The translations under genes were made by a program, and so were the position numbers. This document shows, piece after piece, positions 53,275 to 63,730 of a stretch of DNA of 64,000 nt (position 1 is its first letter; each line of letters begins with the position of its first letter). Below the pieces are notes generated by a model. The model made no database searches and was not told the origin of the DNA. It worked only from the letters and a program-made list of their open reading frames with translations. Origin of the DNA: Aricia agestis. Taxonomy: Eukaryota > Arthropoda > Insecta > Lepidoptera > Lycaenidae. The stretch is taken from assembly GCF_905147365.1 (NCBI RefSeq), contig NC_056425.1, forward strand, positions 6,517,501-6,581,500, written 5' to 3'.

Positions 53275-53560
53275 AATAAACCAGTCAGCCAGCGACAGTC
53301 AAACTTTCGTCATTTTATAAAAGCTGAGTTTACCTGTCTATGACCCTTGTAGAGGTAAAAGAGACCAGCAACTATGGTGTTTTGGTCGTGGTTATTTTAG
53401 AAGGTATCCAGTTCTAAAGGTATACCTGACCTTCGATAAAGGGTAATGTTCAATGTTTTATTTTATTTTCTTCAGGATAACTACAGGAATCTCGCCTTCC
53501 ACTGCCACACATTTTTGACAGTTGCTTTAAACTGCCAGACACCCTTAAACTTCCTTATAG
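53275..53560 (+). repeat. Duplicated segment, copy 1 (paralogue at 58765-59035)
   Basis: It shares GACCAGCAACTATGG(T/A)GTTT, then TCCAGTTCTAAAGGT(A/C)TACC and a GGAATC(T/A)CG(C/T)CTTCCA(C/G)TGCC block with 58800-59000. Both copies lie within 200 bp of a copy of the CATAAAGTT MITE. No frame is conserved. Confidence 0.6.
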
Positions 53561-53572
53561 TAGTAGACAGAC

Positions 53573-53867
53573 CATAAAGTTATATACCTAGCGGAATAGA
53601 GCAACAATCTCGAGCTGTCAAACGTAACCGAAATTGGTTTCATCTGTGTTTAAAAATATGCGTACGTATACACTTACACAAGCATGATTGAACATGATTT
53701 ATATGAGATTAAATTGTCAACGTGCGGCACGTGCCGACTGGACGTCAAAAAAAGAGTACTGTTGTCATGTATCACGCGTCTCTTTTTACCACGCAGTGTT
53801 ACTGATAGTGACATCTCTCTTGCTCAGGCCTTTGTTTCTCTATTCCGCTAGGTATATTACCTTTATG
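53573..53867. mobile_element. MITE with TIR CATAAAGTTATATACCTAGC, copy 1
   Basis: CATAAAGTTATATACCTAGC and GGAATAGAG at the left are inverted at the right (CTCTATTCCGCTAGGTATAT, TACCTTTATG). About 295 bp. The other copy, 58283-58571, is in opposite orientation and about 90% identical. The short open frame inside recurs in both copies but has no known motif. Confidence 0.8.
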
Positions 53868-53991
53868 AGACAGACAGAGTAAGTAGACTTACTAGGTCTG
53901 GCGGTAGGAAAAAGGATGTCTTTCAAGAAATTGTTAATGGATTAATTTTAGAAGATATGTATTATAACTTCTACTATAATATAATATTATA

Positions 53992-54359
53992 CTAGCTGTC
54001 CCGGCAAACGTTGTTTTGCCATTTAAAGTATTTCGCCCAGTGATATTTTATCATAAAAAACATATTTGATCTCGCCTATATTATTTTATTGAAGTAACTA
54101 AATAAGTATGTCACCATCAACCATGGCAACATGCGAGGGATAGCGATGGGCTATTCCGTCGCACAAAAAATGGTCGCCGTCGGTCTCGAGTTGTAATAAT
54201 TTACTATTATTAATTCAACAAATGAACTTATCAATATAATAAGTACCCAGTAGCTGATTCTCAGACCCACTGAATATGCATATAAAATTTGTTTAAAATC
54301 AGTAAAGCCGTTTCGAAAGAGTACGCGGCCTAACACGAGAATTTATATTTATGATAAGA
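53992..54359 (-). mobile_element. Helitron-like element, 368 bp
   Basis: On the minus strand it starts TCTTATCATAAATATAAATT and ends AACGTTTGCCGGGACAGCTA then G, between A and T. It is closely similar to 45724-46064. No ORF. Confidence 0.75.
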
Positions 54360-54559
54360 TTTTGTTGCCGCCTTTTTGAATGCCTACGATTTCTAAACAG
54401 CAACTGCTGATAATATTTACATACACAATTACCTACAAATTAATATTTTTTAACCACTGACAAATTCATATTTAAATACCCTACAATTTCCTTCGTCATT
54501 TTATCCATTCACATTCCACTCTCGTTGTTTGCACACGCAAGTTACATTTTATTATTATT

Positions 54560-55345
54560 ATTATTGGCCGACTGTGTCCCACTGCTGGGCAAAGGCCTCC
54601 CCTCTTTTCTTACACAATTCGCGATCTTGTGCTGTTACTGGCCACTCTTTGTCGAACGCATCCAGTTCGTCGCGCCACCTTTTTTTGGATCGGCCTCTAT
54701 TACGCCGACCGGTCGGTAGCCACTCCGAAACTAGATGCGCCCACCTGTCCGGGTGCATACGGGAGACGTGCCCTACCCAGCTCAACTTTAGACTAGCTGC
54801 CTTCCTGCCTACGTCAACAAGCTTCGTCCGGGAACGCAGAGTGGTATTTCGGACGCGGTCGATCCTTTTTACACCTAAGATGCTGCGTTCCATGGCTCGT
54901 TGGCAGACTCCGAGTCGGGACTTCTGTGAAACTGTCAAAGACCATGATTGGGCGCCGTAGGTCAGAATAGGCAAGATACACATGTCCACGAGCTTACGTT
55001 TTAGGCAAAGTGTGAGGTTCCCTTTCATAAGATCTTTCATAGACCAATAACTTCTCCAAGCTTTTTCAATGCGTTGGTTTACTTCCTTGTCTTGCCTGTT
55101 CTTGAAAGATGTAATTTGGCCTAGGTAAACGTACTCGTCGACATAGTGTATCTCATGTCCATATACCTCCACCTTACGTTTCGCGCTATTTGACATGATC
55201 TTTGTCTTCGATTGGTTCATTTGAAGTCCCGCCTCGAGGGCTGCCGTATTGAGGTCTACCAACATTGACTATAGGGTTTGGGCTGACGTGGCAAACAGAA
55301 CTATATCATCGGCAAAGCGAAGGTTTGTAAGCCTTTTCTTGCCGA
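54560..55345 (-). pseudogene. RTE-clade LINE reverse transcriptase, C-terminal part
   Basis: On the minus strand the FADD active-site motif (LRFADDIVLFATSAQTL) near 55270-55320 is followed by a stop. An open 234-codon frame (54561-55265) then holds NQSKTKIMS, VYLGQITS, LPILTYGAQSW, MERSILGVKR, LSWVGHVSRM, RNRGRSKKRW. This is the thumb and conserved tail of RTE-type elements. The N-terminal RT and endonuclease are missing. Apart from the stop, the frame is well kept, suggesting a fairly recent copy. Confidence 0.85.
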
Positions 55346-55613
55346 CAACAATACCCTTGACTTCAAAGTTACATTTAAATCTACGAATCGCAATTCTATT
55401 CGGAATTTCAACGAGAAATTACCAAAATGTCGTTCGGTGGTCATTCGACGATCCAACTTTTGCATCATGAGTGGCTCCAACTGGAAAGTAATGCTTATTT
55501 CTAGAAAGAGAAACACGAAACTGAGGATATTGTGGTGGGATGTAGGTACAATTTGGCCTTTTCTAAATATAGTATAAATAAATAAAATCATTTATTTCAG
55601 GATTTTGACACTA
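55346..55613. other. Remainder of the LINE flank, no gene
   Basis: 55346-55400 may continue the RT backward in a shifted frame. The rest shows nothing recognisable. Confidence 0.3.
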
Positions 55614-55936
55614 TCTATAATATAAAAATGAGTCGCTGAATGTGTTGCTAAGCGCAAAACTCGAGAACGGTTGGACCGATTTCGCTAATTCTTTTTTTAA
55701 AATATTCCTTGAAGTACGAGGATGGTTCTAACGGAGAGAAAAATTCTAAAAAAAAATTAAAATATCCTGAAAAAGTCTAAAAACAACACTTTTATATATA
55801 AACATGGATTTTCAATTGTGTTAGTAACGCTAAAACTCGAAAACGGCTGAACAGATTGGGCTAATTTTAGTCTTAAAATATTCGTAGATGTCCAGGAAAG
55901 GTTTTAAAGTGACACGAAGTTCACCGGGACAGCTAG
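55614..55936 (+). mobile_element. Helitron-like element, tandem unit 1
   Basis: It starts TCTATAATATAAAAATGAGT after A and ends TTCACCGGGACAGCTAG. GAGAACGGTTGGACCGATTT and AAAACGGCTGAACAGATTGG inside. Unit 2 begins at the next base. Confidence 0.8.
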
Positions 55937-56307
55937 TCTATAATATAAAAATGAGTCGCTGAATGTGTTGCTAAGCGCAAAACTCGAGAACGGTTGGACC
56001 GATTTCGCTAATTCTTTTTTTAAAATATTCCTTGAAGTACGAGGATGGTTCTTACGGAGAGAAAAATTCTAAAAAAAAAAATTAAATTTCCTGAAAAAGT
56101 CTAAAAACAACACTTTTCTATACTCCCATACAAAAGATTTGTGATAATACTTAAAAGTCAATTAATACATAAAAATGGATTTTCAATTATGTTAGTAACG
56201 CTAAAACTCGAAAACGGCTGAACGGGTTGGGCTAATTTTAGTCTTAAAATATTCGTAGAAGTCCAGGGAAGGTTTTAAAGTGACACGAAGTTCACCGGGA
56301 CAGCTAG
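55937..56307 (+). mobile_element. Helitron-like element, tandem unit 2
   Basis: It begins TCTATAATATAAAAATGAGT directly after the CTAG of unit 1 and ends TTCACCGGGACAGCTAG before T. It is about 95% identical to unit 1 with a 48-bp extra segment near 56115-56165, so one unit carries an indel. Confidence 0.85.
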
Positions 56308-57408
56308 TATATATTATAAATATAAGTCAACTATTTCCCTCCTAACCCTAATTGTATATCCTAATTCCTATATAGATATAATTTATTCCTTTGTAGTTTG
56401 TACTAAATTTATACTAATAATAATTATTGAAAACGCGTAATTGTCTTTTTGTTTGTCTCAGTGTCATCGCGATTGACTCGACTTGGAGATTCTAAAAAGA
56501 GAAGGTCGCGACATTTTTTCACCGTCTCCTTGACTGTCCTGCTCTAAAACAAAGCAGAAACATCCGTTGCACCAACCCCAACCACATCGTTCAATTTATG
56601 AGCAGCATTATGTTAGGAACTGTGCTCTAAATCTTGCTATACACATTGGGCCAACACATTGGGCCACCACATAGGACCAACGTTTAGAGTACTAAGCCTC
56701 TACACTTTGGCCCAAAGCACTGGTACGATTCGTTGGAATAATGTATACAGCTGGTTAAATGCGCACAATAAATCCTCAAGGGTGCAGTGACTCATGACGT
56801 AAGGTCTGCAACGACTTGCGTTCGGAGGGGAAAAACATATTTTATTAGACGGTGCTGCACGAGTTTAATAAATAAAATTAAATCGATGACGAAGATTGAC
56901 GATGACGCTGAATTTCAACGTCATGTTTGTCGAAGGCAGGTCCGTAAAGCACTGACGTTACTGCGACCCAAATTGTGACTTTCTAATCTTTTGCAAGGGA
57001 ATTAAATTATATCTCCGACGTAGGTATGTTTGCTTGCGTCTTTGAGAAACGTAGGTTTTGTAAGCAAGCAAATAACTTGTAACCAATCATATTATTATTT
57101 CTCTTCTCAATATTATTCTTACTCTCACTACAATTATTATTTAGAGATTGCAATGATATTATTTTGTATTGCACATATGAATTATTTACATTCTTTAAAA
57201 TTAAATATTTTTCTAGTATAATATTTACTAGTTTAAAAAGGTTGTTGACAAAAAAACCATTATGCAGACAAGAGGAATATTATATTTTTTAAATGCTCTT
57301 ATTTTATAATTAGCTTTGTTAGTATCATAGTATATGTTCATGATACAATGATGCTGTTGTCTTGTATTTCTTCTTTGTCTGCTTAATCGACACCCTCATG
57401 TCACCGTT
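56308..57408. other. 1.1 kb with LINE scraps, otherwise no gene
   Basis: At 56490-56640 (+) pieces such as HRLLDCPAL and CTNPNHIVQFMSSIMLGTVL match the LINE tail family of 27540-27862. At about 56880-56980 a second scrap (ALTLLRPKL) fits the same family. From 57060 to 57400 the sequence is AT-rich 3' flank of the next gene. Confidence 0.5.
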
Positions 57409-58054
57409 TTACTGCACAGTATTCATATTTCTTTCTTTTCTTGGTTTGTAGTAAATATTCAAGAATGGGGAATATTGTCCACGGAATCTTCTCATTTTCC
57501 TCCTTTCCTCTTCAACCTCATGGGTCTTTGCATTTGGAGTTATTGCATCGACTGTCGTATTTTGTTGAGGTGAGGTTTCATTCAGACCGCTGGGTAGAGA
57601 TGATGGTGATTGGTTCGTCTCAGATGCATGATTCGGCTCAGCTACTTCTGGTTCTATTGCGGGACGAACTTCATTAGTTGAATCCGGTGTAGGATCGTAG
57701 ACCATCATAAAGTTTGAATATGATGGAGGAGAATCGTTATTTTCTTCGACTTCTCTTACGGACCTAACATTCGCTTCGATCGCTGATGATAAGCACAGAA
57801 AAACAAATACGTACAGCATCTGAAATGATAAATGACAATGATTATAGATCTACAGTATTGTATTTGGAAAATATGTGGCTCCTAGGGCAACATATTGTTA
57901 TGATATATCGTTTAAAGATATAAGATATATTGGAGTTATTATAACAATATGTTGCACTAGGAGATAACATTTATATTAGTTGTAAAGGCTTCACATAAAT
58001 TTTGGTGATATACATGATGAAATACGAATTTTCAGTCTTACCTTGGTGTCCATG
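57409..58054 (-). CDS. Small secreted protein with a basic C-terminus, two exons
   Basis: Exon 1 is 58043-58054 (MDTK, donor GTAAGA); exon 2 is 57409-57819 (acceptor TATCATTTCAG). The product is 140 residues. The signal peptide core is MLYVFVFLCLSSAIEA, then NVRSVREVEENNDSPP. The middle is acidic and Pro/Asn/Ser-rich (AIEPEVAEPNHASETNQSP). The end switches to a strongly basic segment (EERRKMRRFRGQY) followed by NIYYKPRKERN. Clustered basic residues could be proprotein-cleavage sites (inference). The AIEA.VR opening links it to the gene at 49129-50136. The TATA-like TATATAAATACC lies at about 58097-58108. The intron (223 bp) holds a foldback: GGGCAACATATTGTTATGAT and ATTATAACAATATGTTGC. Function unknown. 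Confidence 0.7.
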
Positions 58055-58096
58055 ATGGGTGCGAATGTCGTGTGTGCTTATATCCGTTTTCGTGGT

Positions 58097-58108
58097 ATTT
58101 ATATACAT
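58097..58108 (-). promoter_or_regulatory. TATA box of the basic-tail secreted gene
   Basis: On the minus strand it reads TATATAAATACC, about 45 bp before the ATG at 58054. Confidence 0.55.
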
Positions 58109-58282
58109 AATGACTTGTTATTGAGTAATCGTATACCTATGATAGTAAAAAATTAAATAAAATATTTTATTCATATTATATTTTAGATCGTACATTTTAT
58201 TACAAAGTATGATTAAAAGTAAATAAAGCTATTGCCTGTTCAAGGGCTTTAGCACAACTTTTTTGCATAATTGGGAAAAAAC

Positions 58283-58571
58283 CATAAAGTTAATATACCT
58301 AGCGGAATAGAGAAACAAAGGCCTGAGCAAGAGAGATGTCACTATCAGTAACACTGCGTGGTAAAAAGAGATACATGACAGCAGCTCTCTATTTTTGACG
58401 TCCAGTCGGCACGTGCCGCACGTTGACAATTTAATCTCGTAGAATTTATGTTCAATCATGCTTGTGTACGTGTATACGTACACATATTTTTCACACAGAT
58501 GAAAAACAATTTCGGTTACGTTTGACAGTTCGAGATTGTTGCTCTATTCCGCTAGGTGTATTAACTTTATG
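58283..58571. mobile_element. MITE with TIR CATAAAGTTAATATACCTAG, copy 2
   Basis: Same ends as 53573-53867, opposite orientation. Inside it keeps GTGCCGCACGTTGACAATTT and GTACGTGTATACGTACACAT. Confidence 0.8.
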
Positions 58572-58764
58572 GAAAAACACTAGTAAAAAAGTTAAATATA
58601 TTATAATCTCTATACTATGCTCTATACAGATTTTTCTACCTACAAAGTTGTGTAATTTTAAGAATCCTACAGGAAAACTAAAAAAAATTAAAGTAGATGA
58701 CGCCCGCAACATCGTTGCGCTAAACTCCATTTATCGGGCAGGAACCCGTAAGTTAGTAAAGTAA

Positions 58765-59035
58765 GAGCCGGCGATGACCAGACCTTTCGGAAAATTGAAA
58801 GTTAACCTGTTTGTGACCTTTACAGATGTTAGAACGACCAGCAACTATGGAGTTTCGGTCGTGATTACTTTAGGAGTTATCCAGTTCTAAAGGTCTACCT
58901 GACCTTGGAGAAGGAGTAAAACTCAATATTATCATAGCTTATATTTTTCGCGGCAAGTGGAGGAATCACGTCTTCCAGTGCCTTTGGACATTGAAAATTG
59001 CTTCCCACTGCTAGACCCTCAAAGTCTAACGGTAA
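58765..59035 (+). repeat. Duplicated segment, copy 2 (paralogue of 53275-53560)
   Basis: GACCAGCAACTATGGAGTTT, TCCAGTTCTAAAGGTCTACC and CACGTCTTCCAGTGCCTTTG correspond to the first copy. Non-coding in all frames. Confidence 0.6.
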
Positions 59036-59335
59036 TCCTCTAAAATAGGTTTTAAACATTAGTTAAAATGCTTATTAGCACTAATTAACCTCTTATAAAA
59101 TTCTCTATTCATAAACGTTCTATAATATCCCGTCATAACTATATTGTCGGTAAAGGATGTTTTAACGTGATTAAGTTGTCGTTCGTCGGAGAGGACGCTT
59201 CTGTGCCACAGTTAACATCTGGTCCGTGTTTTAATCGAAATTAAAATTATGATATGGTGTTAATTATTTATCAAATAGTTTACAAATATGTGAAGCTAGA
59301 CTGTACATGTCATTTAGCTATCTATTCAAAGTCAA
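59036..59335. other. No gene
   Basis: AT-rich sequence; no repeat or open frame is supported. Confidence 0.4.
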
Positions 59336-59470
59336 AGTCAAAAATGTTTATTCAGAATAGGTTTTTTCAAACACTTTCCGAAAGTTGATGCTACTGGGGC
59401 CTACCACCGGTTCGGGAACTAACCCGGCGAGAAGAACCGGCGTAAGAAACTCGCACGGGGCCATCTTTTA
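59336..59470 (+). repeat. LINE 3'-end fragment
   Basis: AAAATGTTTATTCAGAATAG then CCACCGGTTCGGGAACTAAC and GGCGAGAAGAACCGGCGTAA: a common 3' end of lepidopteran LINE copies. Only the tail remains. Confidence 0.55.
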
Positions 59471-59504
59471 CCAGAAAGATGGAAAATTACAATATCATTA
59501 TGAC

Positions 59505-60199
59505 TAGGGAATGCAATCCCGCAGGATAATTTCAATCCCGGTATTTGCGGGACTGAACCATCACAATCCCGCTGGATCCCGGTATTTGCGGGATCCCACA
59601 GGGTGGACTTAAACTTTTAAAATAAATCGTTATAATGACTTTACTTGATAGAACTCCTTTTATTCTTAGAAACATAAATAAAACAAACATTGTCGGACAC
59701 TTTTTTTACAAGGGTTTATTAATACTTCAGACTTTAGATATAAAATATTAAATAATAAATAACTAAACTTTTTTTGAAAATGGCTACGTAAAAAAAATTG
59801 TTAAAAAAAAAAACAAAAAAAAACTTTTTAACCAACTTATATATAAAAGTATGTTATATATGTTACGGTTGTAATATAATATTGTATCGTCTGCCAAACG
59901 GCTCCTGATATTCAACACAAGGTAGCCAGCAGCTGAAAAAGTTTGCTCAGCTTCCACGCTGGTTGGTGCAATTGTCATTTAAAGTGAATTATAGGTGAAT
60001 TGATGGTAAATTGCTTAGTGGGCTGCCTGTAGCCAGTTCACGCACTCCCGCGCGCAGCGTTACACATATGAATTACGCTTTTTTGTAATCCCGCCAGTCC
60101 CGCGGGATCCCGCTAAATTTTCGACCGGGATTAGTCCCGCAAAATGCATGCGGGATCCCGGTATTTTGGGATCCCGGTATCCCGGTGTTGCATTCCCTA
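59505..60199 (-). mobile_element. Non-autonomous hAT element, copy 2
   Basis: The TIRs TAGGGAATGCAATCCCG and TTGCATTCCCTA are flanked by the 8-bp duplication ATTATGAC (59497-59504 and 60200-60207). CCGGGATCCCG-type arrays occur at both ends. On the minus strand 59784-59978 encodes the C-terminal dimerisation piece (TIAPTSVEAEQTFSAAGYLV, then RSRLADDT). It is inverted relative to copy 1. Confidence 0.9.
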
Positions 60200-60299
60200 A
60201 TTATGACTAAATAAAAAATAAAAAAAAACTAAATACTACAAGTGTACAATACTATCGCATGGTGCAATAATAAAGGATATTTTTTTTTATTTCTTAGGA

Positions 60300-60570
60300 A
60301 AAAATAAAACACCCTGTATTATTGCGCCATTCGCTAGTATTGCTAATTATAAAACATTTCTCCAAAGTGACTATATACGCTAAAATACAGAAAAAGTTAG
60401 ATTTTTAAGGTTTTATTGTTTTCTCATACATTTCTTTAAAATATAAAAGAATATACTAAAATACAACACTTTCCTCAAGTTTGTCATATACGATTACTTT
60501 CTAGAAATGATTCCTTACCAGCAACACTATAAATTGATGCAATAATACAGGGTGTTTTTTTGTGATTTTT
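60300..60570. mobile_element. MITE with AACACCCTGTATTATTGC ends
   Basis: AACACCCTGTATTATTGCGC near 60307 is inverted near 60537 (GCAATAATACAGGGTGTTTT). AT-rich interior; no ORF. Confidence 0.6.
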
Positions 60571-60668
60571 TCTTACCTTCTACCCTCGTTAGATTTTTTC
60601 TCCCATGGTTTAGAGGTTTTATGTCATACAAGAAAATGTACAACTTTTCAAGCCCTTTCATTTGATGT

Positions 60669-60881
60669 ATGTCTCAACGTGCTACAGCTTGGGTGCGGGT
60701 CCCATACAAAAATGCCCCTTCTTCTTTGTTTGAAACCCTGACGGACAAAAAGTTCTTTCGAAGATTTCGCCTATCCAAGAAGACGACGATGATTTTGCTA
60801 GAAATAATTGAATCTAGATTATTGTTTAAAACGGAAAAGTTACGGGGGCCACTTCTCAATTATTTGTCAATCACTCTATAA
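60669..60881 (+). pseudogene. Harbinger-like transposase, N-terminal fragment
   Basis: SLFETLTDKKFFRRFRLSKK then LLEIIESRLLF resembles the N-terminal part of PIF/Harbinger (HARBI1-like) nucleases, where F..RFRLSK..... LL..I precedes the DDE core. Frame ends after 70 codons; the core is replaced by the TIR element at 60891. Confidence 0.6.
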
Positions 60882-60890
60882 CGGCCGTTC

Positions 60891-61619
60891 CCAATATTTG
60901 ATCTATCTCTGGTTTTGCCCTACTAGAGATAGGAATAGCTCACATTAGACATTAGAAACATATATTTTATGTCAATTGTGAGCTATTCCTATCTCTAGTA
61001 GGGCAAAACCAGAGATATAGATTAGGAGGTCACGACATTTTTGGTAACGGTATCCAAAATGACTTATTTTAGATTGAGAACATAAAGAGCAACTCTCAGA
61101 TGCCAAATATGTCGGTCTGCCTGCGTAAAGTAGTTGCGTTCTCTGTATAGGGCGCCTGAAAACCCAGTTATCATGACCAAAAAAAAAATGATAAGGTAAA
61201 TGGCTGAGTAAGTTATATTAGGTAAGTACTAGTTGTTCTCATATCAGTAGCGTAAAAACTGACCAAATATTCGGTTGCGTTATGAAGCAACGAGCGTTCA
61301 AAGTACGTGACTTATCGTGACCAAAAAAAAATGATCAGGTAAATGGCTGAAAATTACAAATCGTAAACTGTCAGTACGTACTAGCTCATTGGCACCAAAA
61401 CTGACCAAATATTTGGTTGCAATTCATAGTTATCGGCGACCTATGTCTGAACGTATATTCTGCGTAGGAATCTGTAAAAGAAAAAAATGTAAATAAATTT
61501 AAATATGACACACTACATGAATAACTTGTAACGTAAATATGTCTCTAATGTCTAATGTGAGCTATTCCTATCTCTAGTAGGGCAAAACCAGAGATAGATC
61601 AAATATTGGGAACGGCCGT
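60891..61619. mobile_element. TIR element, 729 bp, ends ACGGCCGTTCCCAATATTTG
   Basis: The left 80 bp (ACGGCCGTTCCCAATATTTG, CTGGTTTTGCCCTACTAGAG, TAATGTCTAATGTGAGC in complement) is inverted at 61540-61619. The left side also folds on itself, because 60970-61020 repeats the inverted GAGCTATTCCTATCTCTAG. Inner sequence has two direct repeats around TGACCAAAAAAAA(A)ATGAT. It interrupts the Harbinger fragment. Confidence 0.75.
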
Positions 61620-61736
61620 AACAGAACACCTTCACGAGTCTGTACAACAACCTAAAGTATGTGAAACAAAACAACATATTGTGTGTACAACAGATGTCAA
61701 ATGTCAAACACCGGCCGGCTGCCGGCCGCAAACTAC

Positions 61737-62160
61737 TAAGGCCCTTTTCACATGCATACGGTTGTCGTCTAAACGGCCCGGCGCCGTGCCGGGCTGCTAA
61801 GCCTTTCACATGTACACGGTTTTCGCACGGTCTCCCAGCAACGCGGTGGGGGGCGGTGGCAGTATTCATGCTGCGGAAAACCTCCGGGCCCCTGTGATGT
61901 TAGAGATTGAATGGTATTCCCGGCGCTCGCCGTGCCGTGTTGCACTCGTGTCATGTGAACAAGTCTCTATACTTGTCCATACAATATGACTGCAAAGACG
62001 GCTACCGCACCGGAACCGCGTTTGTAGTGGATAAACACGGGTGACACACGGTCACGGCACGGTCGCCGTGCCATGTGAAAGCTGTCTAAGTAGCTCATAC
62101 ATTTCTACTTTGTATGGCACGGCGACCGTGCCGCAACCGTATGCATGTGAAAAGGGGCTA
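61737..62160. mobile_element. GC-rich MITE with TTTTCACATGCATACGGTTG ends
   Basis: TAAGGCCCTTTTCACATGCA at the left is inverted at the right (TGCATGTGAAAAGGGGCTA). The interior repeats CACGGCGA/CGTGCCG and TTCACATG motifs. No ORF; the open frames on both strands are by-products of GC content. Confidence 0.75.
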
Positions 62161-62469
62161 AGGGATACTACCTGCGGGCCGCGTCTGCTGACACATTGAT
62201 ACAAAACTCGTTTTACGCAAAAAAACAAACCGAATTTCGTCAAACAACCGTGAAATAATGTTATTTGTATACGATACTGCTCAAATCGTGAATTAGAACG
62301 CACAAGACTTAATGCAGCAACACCACGCAACACTCCAAAATGTGTTTAGTTAATTTCAAGCTTCAACATCGTGGTGCAAGACCAACTTAAATAAATTTAA
62401 ATTTATTGTGTTTACAAATGAAAACATATTTAACTAAATGCGTTTTAACTTATTTTAAATAAGGTTTGG
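62161..62469. other. No gene
   Basis: Mixed sequence with no recognisable feature before the LINE remnant. Confidence 0.35.
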
Positions 62470-63650
62470 TAAAAGCCGTTAAACGCGTTTATCTTACTAG
62501 GGTAGAAGTTAATTCCAAAAGGTCTGATGGAACCAAAATAATACTAGGTGTGCCACAAGGGTCCATTCTAGGCCCTTTTCGTTCTCGTCATCATCTGTAT
62601 AATGACTAACCTTATCTTGGTAAAGATAAGCACGAGATAGTACTTTTTGCTGATGACACTTCACTTATTTTTAATGTGAAGAGGCGACAATTTAATTATA
62701 ACGAGGTAAATTATAGTGCTCTCTCAAAAAAGTACATTGGTTTAGTGCTAATAATTTACAGTTGAATTCTAAAAAAACAAAATGTTTAAAGTTTAGCTTG
62801 CCAAGTGTTAGGCAAATACAAACCAATGTACTATTGAATGATGAGAAAATGAATTTAGTGAACACCACCGTGTTTCTTGGCATAACACTGGATTGTAAGC
62901 TACAATGGGGTCCACATATTGTAAAACTGTCGTGTAAGATAAGCTAGTAGATAAGCTAATAGTTCTACAGCATAATATGCTGTTAAAAAAATCGTGAAAT
63001 CACTGATGTAGAGACCGCGCGATTAGTTTACTTTAGCTACTTTCATAGCATAATGTTTTACGGCATCCTCTTGTGGGGAAACGCGGTGGACATTAATACA
63101 ATATTTGCGCTGCAGAAGCGAGCTATTCGTTCTATTTATAAGATGTCATCTTTTGAATCTCTAAGAAAAAAATTTAAGGAAATAAGAATTCTACCTCTCC
63201 ACGTTATACCTCACTATTACTGACCATCTTCCAAAAGTCAAAGCCGACACGTACGCTAAATTCAAATTATATTTCGATGAATGCTCTCAAAACAAGGATA
63301 TATGGTATAAATCCATTGTAGACCAACCACCGCGCGTCCCTTGGTTTTCTTCACGACATTTGAAACGAAAGGAATTGACTATTAATTGTTTCCGAACTCG
63401 AACATACAACGTCCCGCTTAATAAATTTAATTACATTATGAAAAAAAGAGACGATCCCTACTGCTCAATATGTCAGAAGGAGGAGGACCTCCTACACTTA
63501 ATTCTAGAATGTAGAATCAACGAACAACCGAGGCTGGTATTTTTAAGAGACAGTGGGTGCTCTTCGGTGGACCTCCTCTTTTTGTTCCATCGAATCTTAG
63601 CCTCAGAGTTCACTGACAAACACAGTAACAATCTTTTTGCGAACTGACAC
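62470..63650 (+). pseudogene. jockey/CR1-type LINE reverse transcriptase, decayed
   Basis: Pieces in shifting frames: GVPQGSILGPF near 62550, LFADDTSLIF near 62648, LNSKKTKCLKFSLPS and VNTTVFLGITLDCKLQWGPH at 62762-62900, RAIRSIYKM near 63119. The 95-codon frame 63360-63647 ends it with CSICQKEEDLLHLILEC, a zinc-knuckle-like motif. Several frameshifts and stops; no endonuclease seen to the left. Confidence 0.75.
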
Positions 63651-63730
63651 TCAACTTATTGAACGCTCCGATGCACCATAGTTTTTCTAATTCGTGTTTT
63701 TATTAAATTCCCTATAATTTATAAATTTTG

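Noticed and set aside
61552..62333. Open frames in the GC-rich MITE
   Set aside because: They span the inverted ends and CGTGCCG motifs on both strands and have no domain or start support.
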